Below are positions 9,700 through 18,354 of a stretch of 64,000 nucleotides of DNA, piece after piece; the stretch's first letter is position 1; each line of letters begins with the position of its first letter. Location: the NCBI GenBank assembly GCA_963758025.1, contig CAVWUA010000006.1:806001-870000 (forward strand), given 5' to 3'. Origin of the DNA: CAVWUA01 sp963758025. Its GTDB lineage: Bacteria > Planctomycetota > Planctomycetia > Isosphaerales > Isosphaeraceae. Made by a program: the position numbers and the translations under genes. The notes beneath the pieces are model-generated. The model was not told the DNA's origin. It made no database searches and was given only the letters and a program-made list of their open reading frames with translations.

Positions 9700-10095
9700 T
9701 CAAGGCACAACCTGGACCGTGCCGAACTGGCGGAAGTGCTGATCGAAAGCGAAGGCTGTCGTCACGCCGAGCCGTTCCATCACGACCTTGCTGGTGCAGT
9801 CGGTAAAGCTCCACTGCTTATCGGCGAAGCGGCGGAAGACATTCCAGGCATCGCGGATCTCCGTCTCGGACAGAAAATGGACCAGGGCCAGGTTCTGATC
9901 GAGTAAGCGCTCTCCGAGAACAAGGGCTCGCGGTGCCTCGCCCCTTGATCTCAAAAGGGTCAGGACTTCATCAACGACATAATCCGTGGTGAGGAGCGGT
10001 TCTTGGTTGTGAGCCAACCAGCGGGAGGCCTCGGCGTGCTTGATCTCCGTGGGAACGATACTGGCGAACCAGGCTCCGGTATCCACGAAGATCAT
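9700..10095 (-). CDS. PIN-domain ribonuclease toxin (VapC-like)
   Basis: 131 residues with the PIN fold acidic residues in order: Asp in MIFVDTGAW (about 5), Glu in DYVVDEVLTLL, Asp in SFTDCTS and a last Asp in AFAFDQHF. PIN toxins are Mg2+-dependent ribonucleases, often cutting tRNA or rRNA. It overlaps by 4 bp with the upstream DUF104-type antitoxin gene, the standard antitoxin-first arrangement. The gene is intact. Confidence 0.87.
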   Translation of the reverse strand: MIFVDTGAWFASIVPTEIKHAEASRWLAHNQEPLLTTDYVVDEVLTLLRSRGEAPRALVLGERLLDQNLALVHFLSETEIRDAWNVFRRFADKQWSFTDCTSKVVMERLGVTTAFAFDQHFRQFGTVQVVP

Positions 10096-10358
10096 GGCGT
10101 GTTTTTATCCCAGCCGTAGAGATACTTGTCGTGGTTCTGGGCAACGTCCGTCACCCCTTCCTCTTTTTCGAGGGGCATCGCCGCGATCTCGGCAAGGATC
10201 TCCGCGGGCGTCTTCTCTCGGTCCACGTGGTCAGGAGCATTCGCGGGTTCGGCGAGGGTCACCACTACCCGGACGTTCGTTCCGTCGGGGATCGGCATCG
10301 GCTCTTTCAGGCGCAGGACGCCTTGCTCGTAGATCGCTTCGACGGTCGTGGTCGTCAT
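10092..10358 (-). CDS. DUF104 (AF2212-like) antitoxin
   Basis: 88 residues. The N-terminus TTTVEAIYEQGVLRLKEPMPIPDG matches the DUF104/AF2212 pattern, a small beta-strand domain that pairs with PIN toxins. The C-terminal half is acidic and helical (PAEILAEIAAMPLEKEEG) and ends in a YLYGWDKN element, probably the toxin-neutralising segment. The stop overlaps the start of the PIN toxin gene (ATGA), so the pair is an operon. In this class, antitoxin and toxin-antitoxin complex usually repress their own promoter; no operator is identified here. Confidence 0.85.
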   Translation of the reverse strand: MTTTTVEAIYEQGVLRLKEPMPIPDGTNVRVVVTLAEPANAPDHVDREKTPAEILAEIAAMPLEKEEGVTDVAQNHDKYLYGWDKNTP

Positions 10359-10454
10359 CGTGTCACCCTCGGGGAAGGACCCGGTGCGAGGCGTCTTAAC
10401 CTAACGGCCCAAGCGGCGTGAGGCAATGGGCCGGCGGGGCGTGGTGGCGCTGGC

Positions 10455-11606
10455 TCAATCCCCCTCGATCGGCTGCTGGGCGTAGAGCTTCAGGTAGCTC
10501 TCGTACCGGCCGACATGGATCTGGCCCCAGAAGACGGCCTCCTTGACGGCGCAGTTGGCCTCGTGGGTGTGCGAGCAGTCCGGGAAGCGGCACTGGGGGA
10601 TGTACGGGCGGAACTCGATGAAGTAGCCCTCGACCTCGGCCGGCTCGACCCCCCAGAGCTCGAACTGGCGCAGGCCGGGCGTATCGACGACGTAGCCTCC
10701 CGCGTTCAGGCGGATCAGCTCGGCGTTGGTCGTCGTGTGCTTCCCCTTGTACGTCCAGTCGGAGACCTCGCCGACGCGGAGGTTCAACCCGGGCTGGACC
10801 ACGTTCAGCAACGAGCTTTTCCCCACGCCGCTCTGGCCCGAGAAGGCGGTCGCCCCTTGCCGGAGGATCTCCCGCAAGCGGTCGATGCCCCGGCCGTCGG
10901 CGGCGGAGGTGGCGAGCGTCTCGTAGCCGAGCTGGGTGTACAGGCCGATGACCCACTGGTAGTCGGCCAGGTCCACCAGGTCGGCCTTGTTCAGCACGAT
11001 CACCGGCCGGACGCCCCCTTTCTCGGCCGAGATCAGGTAGCGGTCGATCAACGGCAGCTTCAACCCCGGCTGCTCGAAGGAGGAGACGATCAGCACCTGG
11101 TCGATGTTCGCGGCGAGGATGTGCTCGCGGCGGCGGTAGCCCCGGGTAATCATCCCGCGACGGCCCTCGACCTTCTCGATCATCCCCTGGTCGGTCCCCT
11201 GGGGACGGAACCAGACGCGGTCGCCAACCGCCACGACGTTGCGGCCCTCGATCGCCAGCGTCTTCAAGAGCCGGCGCACGCCGCAACGATACCGGCGTCC
11301 GTCGTCCGTCTCGACAACCGACTCCAGGCCATGCACCCGGACGACGCGCCCCGGCTGGCATTCGGTGAGGTCCACGGCCAGGTGCGCGGCCGGATCGTCG
11401 GAACCGGCCGCCTGCGGATCGGCCGACTCCTCGGCGATGATCGTCCGGTGGCGCGACAGGTCCCCCTTCGCGCGGACCCGCTCCGAGGCGGCCGATTCCG
11501 CGCCGCTGAGCCCCTCCGGCCCGTAGCGCCGGGTCAGGTCGTTGGCCCTCGTGCGTTTTTGCCGGTTCTTCTTGAACTCGACCCGGACTTTCTTCTTCTT
11601 GGACAC
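10455..11606 (-). CDS. rsgA: ribosome small-subunit-dependent GTPase A
   Basis: 383 residues. A basic N-terminal extension (MSKKKKVRVEFKKNRQKR) precedes an OB-like domain (about 85-145). The circularly permuted GTPase comes next: NKAD (206-209), then the P-loop GQSGVGKSS (from about 257), then DTPG (308-311). The C-terminal zinc domain has Cys339, Cys344, His346 and Cys352. RsgA assists late maturation of the 30S subunit, releasing RbfA. The order G4-G1-G3 is diagnostic of the family. The gene is intact and divergent from the large secreted protein at 11919. Confidence 0.95.
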   Translation of the reverse strand: MSKKKKVRVEFKKNRQKRTRANDLTRRYGPEGLSGAESAASERVRAKGDLSRHRTIIAEESADPQAAGSDDPAAHLAVDLTECQPGRVVRVHGLESVVETDDGRRYRCGVRRLLKTLAIEGRNVVAVGDRVWFRPQGTDQGMIEKVEGRRGMITRGYRRREHILAANIDQVLIVSSFEQPGLKLPLIDRYLISAEKGGVRPVIVLNKADLVDLADYQWVIGLYTQLGYETLATSAADGRGIDRLREILRQGATAFSGQSGVGKSSLLNVVQPGLNLRVGEVSDWTYKGKHTTTNAELIRLNAGGYVVDTPGLRQFELWGVEPAEVEGYFIEFRPYIPQCRFPDCSHTHEANCAVKEAVFWGQIHVGRYESYLKLYAQQPIEGD

Positions 11607-11918
11607 AACCCTGTTCCCCCGAAGAACCTCGCTCCGCCCCGCCCCTCTTCTCGTTCAAGGCTACGGGCGAGCCGCGCGGGCTGTCAATCATTCCGGCGGA
11701 GGCTCCGCCAAACTCTCGGTCCGCTCGGAGAAGAACACCGGTTCCGGAAACGAAAACCGGCATTACCTGGTTGCCCCCGTCGCGGCGCGATCTTACGATG
11801 CGCAATGGAGACTCCGGTGTCTCGCCGGCCGGTTCTCCGTCCCTTTCGACGCGAAGGACATCTCGCCGGGGCCAGGCGTGCCCCGTTTTGCCTCATAGAG
11901 ATTAGGAAGGATCGAGCC
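11607..11918. other. divergent intergenic region (312 bp)
   Basis: It separates rsgA (minus) from the large secreted protein gene (plus) and must hold both promoters. On the plus side an AGGAAGG at about 11904-11910 is the ribosome site for the GTG start at 11919. No convincing -35/-10 pair or other structure is visible. Confidence 0.5.
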
Positions 11919-14814
11919 GTGTTGCGACGTTTCTCCCGCTCCGCGTGTCTGCTCGTCGCGACGGCCGGCGTCGGGCTGGCCCTCTCGGTGATGAGTCCCG
12001 CATCGGCCCAGATTTCTCTGCCGGGATTGACCAGCGCCCCGCCCGAGAACACCCCGGCCAAGCCGGCGGCGGAACCGCTGGCCCGCTACGCGCCCGGCGA
12101 ATCGCTCTGGTTCTACCTGGAGTTCGACGGCGTCGCGAACCACGCGAACGCCTGGAACGCCTCGGCCGCCTCGAAGATCCTCAACCAGACCAAGACGGGC
12201 ACGATGCTGGAGGATCTCGCGTCGCAGGTGCTCGAACAGGGAATGAAGTCCCAGCCCGAGCGGAAGCTCGCCGGGACCGATGTGATCCAGCTCATCGAAC
12301 ACGCCCTGCAGCACGGCATCCTGTTCGCCTCCAGCGTGCGGTCGTCCCCCACGCCGGGCGGACCGACCACCAACGACGTGATCGTCTTCCGAGGCGCCGC
12401 CGCCAAGGAGTCTCGCCCGCTCTTCGGCAAGCTCCTGGGCAGCGTGATGAAGGATGACGACAAGACGCAGGCCGTCACCGGTCCCGGCGGTCGCAAGATC
12501 ATCACGATCAAGACCGCCGCCGGCGCGACCTGGGCCTTCTGGACCGACGGCGATAACCTGATCATCACCCCCGGCGACATGAAGGACGCCGACATCGTCG
12601 CCGAGTTGCTCGACGGCAAACGGCCGAACGCGATCGACAACCCGATCCGCACCGAGCTATTCCAGGCTGAGGGGGCCTTCCAGCCGGTCGGCATCCTCTT
12701 CGCCGATCTCACGATGGTTCCGAACGACGCTGGCGCGGCCAACCAGTTCGTCTCGCAGTCGGGCCTCCAGGGGCTCAAACGGGTGGATCTCCGCTGGGGC
12801 CTGGACGGCGATGCGATCAAGAACATCGTCCGCCTGGACGCCCCCGCGCCCCGCAATGGTCTACTCTCCCTGTTCGATCAGCCGACCTTCAGCGCCAGCG
12901 CGTTGCCCCCGATGCCCAGCTCGCTCAAGAGCTTCTCCGCGTTCTCGCTCGATCCGGTCGCCGTTTACGACCAGGTTTCCGGCATGGTTCCGCCTCGGCG
13001 GCGGACCGAACCCCTTGAGCGGCTTTCAGACGGCCCTGAAAGAGAAAGGGGGCATCGAGTTCCGGGATGACTTCCTGTCGCAGCTCGGGCCGAAGATGGC
13101 GCTCTTCACCCTGCCGACCCAGGCCCGGGGCATGGCCGCCAGCCCGCTCGGCGGTGTGCTGCAAGGGATACAGGTGCCCAAGATGGCTCTGGTCGCCGAG
13201 GTCAAGGACCGCAAGGAATTCGAGAGGGCGCTCGACGCGGTGATCCTGGCCGTCAACGACGAACTTGAACGGCAGACCGCCGCCTCGGCCCCCGAACCGG
13301 AGGCCGAGGAGACCCGCCGCCCCGGCGAGGCGAAAAAGAAGGCCAGCCCGCCGCAGCCGCCCCGCTTCCGCAAGACCTCCCCCTCGCCACCGGTGTTCGT
13401 CCTGACCTTGCCCCCCGGTCTCGCCGCGCTGACGAACCTGAACCTGACCGTCGCCCTGGGCAAAAATTACGTGGTCATCGCCAGCGGCGCGGACGTCGCC
13501 CGCGACGTCCTCGCCCTGGAAGGGGAAACCGAGCGGCAATGGCGCCCCTCCGGCAAACTCTCCGAGACCTTCAGCCAGTTCCCCACCGACCTGATGTTCC
13601 TCCGGGTCAACGACCCGACAAATACCCTGCCCGAGACGCTGGCAAACCTGCCGACGGCCGTGCAGACCCTCGGCGACCAGATGGCCGCCAAGATCGCCAG
13701 TGACAGCGAGGCCCCAGGCCCTGGCGGCCCCGGCCAACCGGGAGGCGGAGGTGATCCTCGAAGCAATCCGGTGGGCGTCGCGCCTCCTGGCACGAGCGGC
13801 AGCTCCGGGTACGATTCGACCTCGAGTGGGACTGGCGTGCCCGGCATGACCTCCGGGTCGAGTGGATACCCTGGCATGACCTCCGGGTCGGGCGGTCCTC
13901 CCGGCATCGCGCCGGCGCCGGTCGGTGCTCCGGGCATGTCCGGCCCGGGGGGGAACCGTCCTGGCGGCCAGGCCGGGAAGGACAAGTTCTCGATCCAGAT
14001 TGATCCGTCCCAGATTCCCTCGGCCGCCGAGGTCCGCCCGTACCTCTTCCCCAGCGCGACCGCCGTGGCGGTGGACGATCAAGGAATCCGCATCACCTCG
14101 CGCGGGGCGTTCCCCAACATCATCTCGGCGCAAGGTGGCATCGCCGCGGCTCTGCTGATGCCGGCGATCCAGGCGGCGCGGGATGCCGCCCAGCGTGCCG
14201 CCGCCCAGGGGGGCCTGGCCGGTGGCAACGTCCCCGGGGCCGCGGCGAATCTCGGTCAGGGCTGGCAACCCGATCCGGCCTTGATGGCCCAGCTCGCCCC
14301 GGTGTCCGACCTCCCGCGCGGTCTGGCCATTCGTGTCCCCCAGGGGTTCACCGCGCTCTCGGCGGCCCCCACCTCGACACTGCCGGGAGGGTTCACGATC
14401 GATTCGAAGGCCTGGAAAGGCCCCGATGGACCGGGAGGGGCGGGCTCTCCCACCGTGCTCAGCGCCTCGGTCGTGGCCATTCCGGCCGACAAGGCGGCCA
14501 CGCCTCCCGAGCAAATCCTCGACGAGGTCACGACGAGCTTCCTCGACGCCGTGAAGACTTCCCGGGACAACTGGACCGAGTCGCCGCATGAAATGGGCAC
14601 GGTCAACGGCACGCCCGCCATGCGGTTCCACTGGAGCGGCGTGGACAAGCGTTCGAAGAATCAGCAATACGGCGTGACGTACGCGATCCTCTCTGACTCG
14701 ACCATCGCGATCATCACGGGCGTGGGTGGCGACGGACCGGATTCGCAAACGCTGAAGGTTCTGGAAACCGCCGCGCAGACCCTTCGCCCCGCGCAAGGGG
14801 CAGGTCCCGGCTAA
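11919..14814 (+). CDS. large secreted planctomycete protein with DUF1559-like remnant (frameshifted)
   Basis: About 964 residues. A signal peptide (LLVATAGVGLALSVMSPASAQ) follows a GTG start with a good AGGAAGG site. The first 360 residues are an alternating strand/helix domain, and a second similar domain follows. Then come a Pro/Gly/Ser-rich linker (about 13700-13970) and a segment, IAAALLMPAIQAARDAAQRA, that resembles the helix after the pilin motif in DUF1559 proteins, though no FTLIELLVVI precedes it. A C-terminal domain of about 200 residues ends the protein. The frame changes near 12985 (QVSGM to RLGGGPNPLSGF), probably an indel. Function unknown; export is inferred. Confidence 0.65.
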
Positions 14815-14818
14815 ACCC

Positions 14819-14881
14819 GCCCGCGTCGCCGCGGTTCCGGCCGTTCCTCTCCCGATCGACCGGAACCGCGGCGACGCGGGC
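14819..14881 (+). terminator. strong hairpin after the large secreted protein gene
   Basis: 22-bp perfect arms, 14819-14840 and 14860-14881, rich in G and C and starting 5 bases after the TAA stop, followed by TGTTT. The position and stability fit an intrinsic terminator even though the T-tract is short. Confidence 0.75.
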
Positions 14882-15059
14882 TGTTTCCTCCCGGGAGACG
14901 CCGCTCCCATGACCGGCCGCGGGCATCCCGGAAAATCGTCGCGGTAGAGAAGTAGAGGGGGGAGGGTCCCACCCGGGAGATCCTATCGACAGAGAGACCG
15001 TCCCCGATTCATCCGTGGTTGAGGCCCCGCCTTCAACCTTGTTTTGAGGAGGCGCTGTG

Positions 15060-15506
15060 ATGGAATTCGTCCACGAAGTGACGGCTCGCCTCGAGAACAA
15101 GCCCGGCCGTCTGGCGAAGATCTGCGAGGCCCTGGCACGCGAGAAAATCAACATCCGGGCCTTGTCGGTCATGGACACCGATGAGCGGAGCGTCCTGCGT
15201 CTGGTGGTCGATCAACTCGACCCCACGACCCGGGCGCTCACCTCACTGGGGACCGAGTACGAGGTGGCCGACGTTCTGGCCGTGGAGATGGAGAACCGCC
15301 CCGGGGCCTTGACCAAGATCCTCGAACGACTGGCCGACGAGCATATCAATATCGAGTACGCTTATGCCTCCGGCGCCTCGGCCCCGGGGCGTTCGCTGGG
15401 GATCTTCCACACGTCGAACCCGAAGCGCGCCCTGCAAGTCCTGAACGAGACGCCCACCAACGGCAGCGTCCGTGACCCTGGCCGACGCCCCTTGCATGTG
15501 CGTTGA
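15060..15506 (+). CDS. tandem ACT-domain protein
   Basis: 148 residues. Two ACT domains are seen: one begins HEVTARLENKPGRLAKICEAL (about 5-70), the second VLAVEMENRPGALTKILERL (about 75-140). Both have the ligand-binding NxPG turn followed by the helix and IN(I)R/IEYAYA strand. Stand-alone ACT pairs bind amino acids and act as regulators; the ligand is unknown. ATG 15060 follows GAGGAGGC closely. The last 11 codons overlap the start of trmL (35 bp), implying co-transcription. Confidence 0.85.
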   Translation: MEFVHEVTARLENKPGRLAKICEALAREKINIRALSVMDTDERSVLRLVVDQLDPTTRALTSLGTEYEVADVLAVEMENRPGALTKILERLADEHINIEYAYASGASAPGRSLGIFHTSNPKRALQVLNETPTNGSVRDPGRRPLHVR

Positions 15507-15963
15507 GCGGCTGAACGTCGTGCTCTACCAGCCCGAGATCGCCGCCAACACGGGCGCGATCGGCCGCACATGCGTGGCGGTCGGAGCGCGGTTGTGGCTG
15601 GTGCGCCCGTTGGGGTTCCACCTCGACGACCGCCACCGCCGCCGCGCGGGGCTGGACTACTGGCCGCACCTGACCTGGAGCGCCGTGGATGCCCTGGAAG
15701 AGGTCGCCGACGTCCCGGAGGTCCGGCGCCTCTGGTACTTCAGCACCAAGGCCCGACGGCTCTACACGGACGTCACGTATGGCGAGGGGGACGCCCTGGT
15801 CTTCGGTCCCGAGAGCCGGGGTCTGCCCGCCAGCCTGCTGGCGGCCCACCCCGAGCAGGCCGTGCGCATCCCGATCCGCCCCGAGGCCCGCAGCCTGAAT
15901 CTGGCGAACGCCGCGGCCGTCGCCCTCTACGAGGCCCTCCGCCAGCTCAACAACGTCCCGTAG
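15472..15963 (+). CDS. trmL: tRNA (cytidine(34)-2'-O)-methyltransferase
   Basis: 163 residues of the SPOUT/TrmL type. Motif 1 is ANTGAIGRTCVAVGA, motif 2 LVFGPESRGLP, and motif 3 (trefoil-knot SAM site) is IPIRPEARSLNLANA. Length equals the family norm of 155-165. The enzyme 2'-O-methylates the wobble base of tRNA-Leu isoacceptors. It starts at GTG 15472 inside the ACT gene. Its 3' part was copied in the downstream tandem duplication; the original copy here is intact. Confidence 0.9.
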   Translation: MTLADAPCMCVERLNVVLYQPEIAANTGAIGRTCVAVGARLWLVRPLGFHLDDRHRRRAGLDYWPHLTWSAVDALEEVADVPEVRRLWYFSTKARRLYTDVTYGEGDALVFGPESRGLPASLLAAHPEQAVRIPIRPEARSLNLANAAAVALYEALRQLNNVP

Positions 15964-15975
15964 GCCAAAACAGAA

Positions 15976-16017
15976 CCGCCCCGAACTTCCACCGTTGCGG
16001 GTGGAAGTTCGGGGCGG
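15976..16017. terminator. bidirectional terminator between trmL and Gly/Met-rich gene 1
   Basis: 18-bp perfect arms at 15976-15993 and 16000-16017 around a 6-base loop, between convergent genes. An AAAA tract on the left gives a U-run to the minus-strand gene. The same hairpin is repeated in unit B at 18266-18307. Confidence 0.8.
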
Positions 16018-16064
16018 GGTCTGCAAGACCGGAGCTGGTCGGTCTTCAGTCTCGAATCATCCGA

Positions 16065-17776
16065 TCAAAGGCCGCTGAGATCCGCGGCGATGGCCCGCAC
16101 GCCGTCCTTCAGGCCAAGCCGCTCAACCATCTCCTCGGTGGCCGGAACGGTCAGGCTCTTGTGAGGCGGCAGGCTGAACCCGGCCACGGCCGACGGCCGC
16201 GCCTCGGGCGTCGGCGTGGTCCCGGCCAGGGCCAGACCATTGAGGACCAGCGGGCTGACGTTGTCGATGCGGATCTTGAAGGTCTCCTTGCCCTTGACCT
16301 TCGGCCCCTTGGTCAACTGGGCGCGGACGAGCCGGGCGAGCACGCCCTCGGCCATCGCGTCGGCCAGCAGGGCCGGCTTCAAGTCACCCGAGACCTTCTC
16401 ACGCTCCAGCGGCAGGCTGAACTTGCCCGAGCTGACCCAATCGCGGCCCAGGCCGGAGGTGGTCGAAACCTGCACGACCGCCTCGCCCGCGTCGGTCAGG
16501 GCAATCTGGCAGGCCAGCGACGGACCCGACGGCTTGGCGGGAACTCCCGGCTTGACCGTCAGACCCAGCACGGACGCCTTCTCGAAGACCTTCCGCAACT
16601 CGGCGGCCAGGGCCTCGTGATCGGCGGACTTCGTCGTGACGTCGAGGTAGAGCGTGCCGGAGTCGGTGCGGGCCATCTCGCCCTGCTCCCGGTTCGAGCC
16701 GGGCGACGAAGTCGCGGGCCAGGGCCAGCTCGCTCGAGTTCGCCCACTTGCGCGAGAGCCGGGCGATGGTGTTCCAGTCCAGGCCGATCGCCACGTTCCA
16801 GAGCACGAGCTGAGAAACCGTCTCGGGGGCCTTCTCGGCGGCCAGCCGGGTGACGGCCGTCCGAATCCGTGGATTGTCGGTCATCTGACGGATGTCGCCG
16901 AGAACCAGGTTCTCTCCCTTGGCGGGCATGGCCAAGCGGCCCTGAGCCGTCGGTGGCGAGAGGCTGACCAACCGGGTCGGCAAGCTTCGCGACTGGCCCG
17001 GGTCGAGCGCGGCGTTGGCCTGGACCGTCGGCGGCACCGAGCGGAAACCACCGCCCATCATGCCCATACCGCCGCCCATGCCACCCCCATGCCGCCACCC
17101 ATACCACCCATGCCGCCACCCATGCCGCCCATGCCACCGCCCATCATGCCGCCGCCCATCATGCCATGCCGCCCATGCCGCCCATCATCAGCGAGGAGTA
17201 ATCCCAGCTATCGCGGTCGCCGACGAGCTGCATGATCAGGCTGCCGAGCATCATCATGCCCATGGACGCCGGCATGACGCCGCCACCCATGCCGCCCATG
17301 CCACCGCCCATACCGCCGCCCATACCGCCCATGCCGCCGCCCATACCGCCCATGCCGCCGCCCATACCGCCCATGCCGCCGCCCATACCGCCCATACCGC
17401 CGCCCATGCCACCCATACCGCCCATGCCGCCCATGCCACCGCCCATGCCACCACCGCCCATGCCACCGAAGCCGCCGCCGCCGAACTGGCCGGTGGCCCC
17501 CATGGCGACGAGACCCGACGGCAGCACGACGCGGAGCTTCCGGTTGGTCAGGTTCTTGACCGAGACGGTCATGCGGCCGTCCCCGGTGCCCTCGGCATTG
17601 ACGGCGAGCTGCCCGTTACGCAGGCCGTCCAGCAGGTCCAGGGCCGGGACCTCCGGCTGATCCTTGGTATCTTTGCTCTTGGCCGAGTCGTCCGCGACGC
17701 TCGCGCCGGTCATCAACAGGAGAAGCAAGCCGCCACTCAGGACGGCACGGGTCAGACCTCGAACGGTCGGACGCAT
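16065..17776 (-). CDS. secreted Gly/Met-rich protein, copy 1 (two frameshifts)
   Basis: Near-identical partner of the intact gene at 18355-20067. It has the same signal peptide (MRPTVRGLTRAVLSGGLLLL), N-terminal domain, GGM-repeat tract and C-terminal domain. Compared base by base, copy 1 has an extra T near 16690 (GGTTCGAGCC against GGTCGAGCC) and indels in the Met-Gly tract (about 17085 and 17170), which split the frame into three parts. The copies differ at a few residues (for example VPAKPSGP against VPARPSGP). Either copy 1 is decaying or these are sequencing errors in a repeat. A GAGGTG site precedes ATG 17776. Function unknown. Confidence 0.7.
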
Positions 17777-18142
17777 GGGGGGCACCTCTTTCAGGGAATA
17801 GGGAACCGCGTGGTGGAAACGGTCGCCGGGACGAGGACGAACCACCCACATCGGTGGCGTCGCTGACCCACGATCCGTGAGTCTTTTGGGGATCAGTTTC
17901 GTACCAACCGAGCATACCGCGCCGGGAGTGGACCCGAAAATTTGGGTGGGAAGGTTCGCGTTCCCTGCGCGTTCCCTGGTCGCCACGGTATGTCTTCGCT
18001 GTTAATTTAACGTCGCGGGGCCTCCGATTATTCGATGCTCTCTCATTTTTTTGAAGGACCGACGGCCCGACCCGGGTCTCGCCGCCCCGCGTCACGCACC
18101 CTTGCCGCAACCTGTTCCGGCACGGAGATTTTGGTCACGAAC
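17777..18142. other. upstream region of Gly/Met-rich gene 1
   Basis: Non-coding sequence that ends at the unit A/B junction. It closely matches 20068-20427. It contains an AT-rich TTAATTTAA near 18002 that is kept in both copies and may belong to the promoter of the minus-strand gene. No clear -35/-10 pair is seen. Confidence 0.5.
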
Positions 18143-18253
18143 CCTGGCCTGGAGCGCCGTGGATGCCCTGGAAGAGGTCGCCGACACCCCGGGCGAACGC
18201 CGCGGCCGTCGCCCTCTACCGAGGCCCTCCGCCAGCTCAACAACGTCCCGTAG
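18143..18253 (+). pseudogene. trmL 3' remnant carried by the duplication
   Basis: The sequence repeats trmL positions 15675-15711 (WSAVDALEEVAD), then jumps with a deletion of about 190 bp to the last 57 bases of trmL (ANAAAVALY...ALRQLNNVP and the TAG). One extra C in CTCTACCGAGG also breaks the frame. It lacks the start, the knot motifs 1 and 2 and any ribosome site, so it cannot make an enzyme. It shows where the duplicated unit began. Confidence 0.85.
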
Positions 18254-18265
18254 GCCAAAACAGAA

Positions 18266-18307
18266 CCGCCCCGAACTTCCACCGTTGCGGGTGGAAGTTC
18301 GGGGCGG
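18266..18307. terminator. duplicated hairpin terminator
   Basis: Identical to the 15976-16017 hairpin: 18-bp arms 18266-18283 and 18290-18307. It now serves the 3' end of Gly/Met-rich gene 2, with only the trmL remnant on its other side. Confidence 0.75.
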
Positions 18308-18354
18308 GGTCTGCAAGACCGGAACTGGTCGGTCTTCAGTCTCGAATCATCCGA

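Larger units (their letters stand above)
15671..18144. repeat. tandem duplication, unit A
   Basis: The first of two adjacent units that share nearly identical sequence. Unit A runs from inside trmL (CCTGGAGCGCCGTGG at about 15675) through the trmL stop, the hairpin, the first Gly/Met-rich gene and its upstream region to TTTTGGTCACGAACCC. Unit B begins at once with the same trmL-internal sequence. Substitutions are sparse in the coding part, so the event is recent. Boundaries are accurate to a few bases. Confidence 0.85.

Noticed and set aside
10515..11918. Plus-strand open frame extending far upstream of the large secreted protein
   Set aside because: It runs antisense through rsgA; the true start is the GTG at 11919 with its ribosome site and signal peptide.
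17040..17480. Short periodic repeats that could be mistaken for a CRISPR array
   Set aside because: The repeats are contiguous codon repeats in frame with a protein, without spacers of constant length and without cas genes.
17232..17660. Proline/methionine-rich open frame on the plus strand
   Set aside because: Antisense of the Gly/Met repeat codons; its repetitive MPPMPP pattern follows from the complement of GGM codons.
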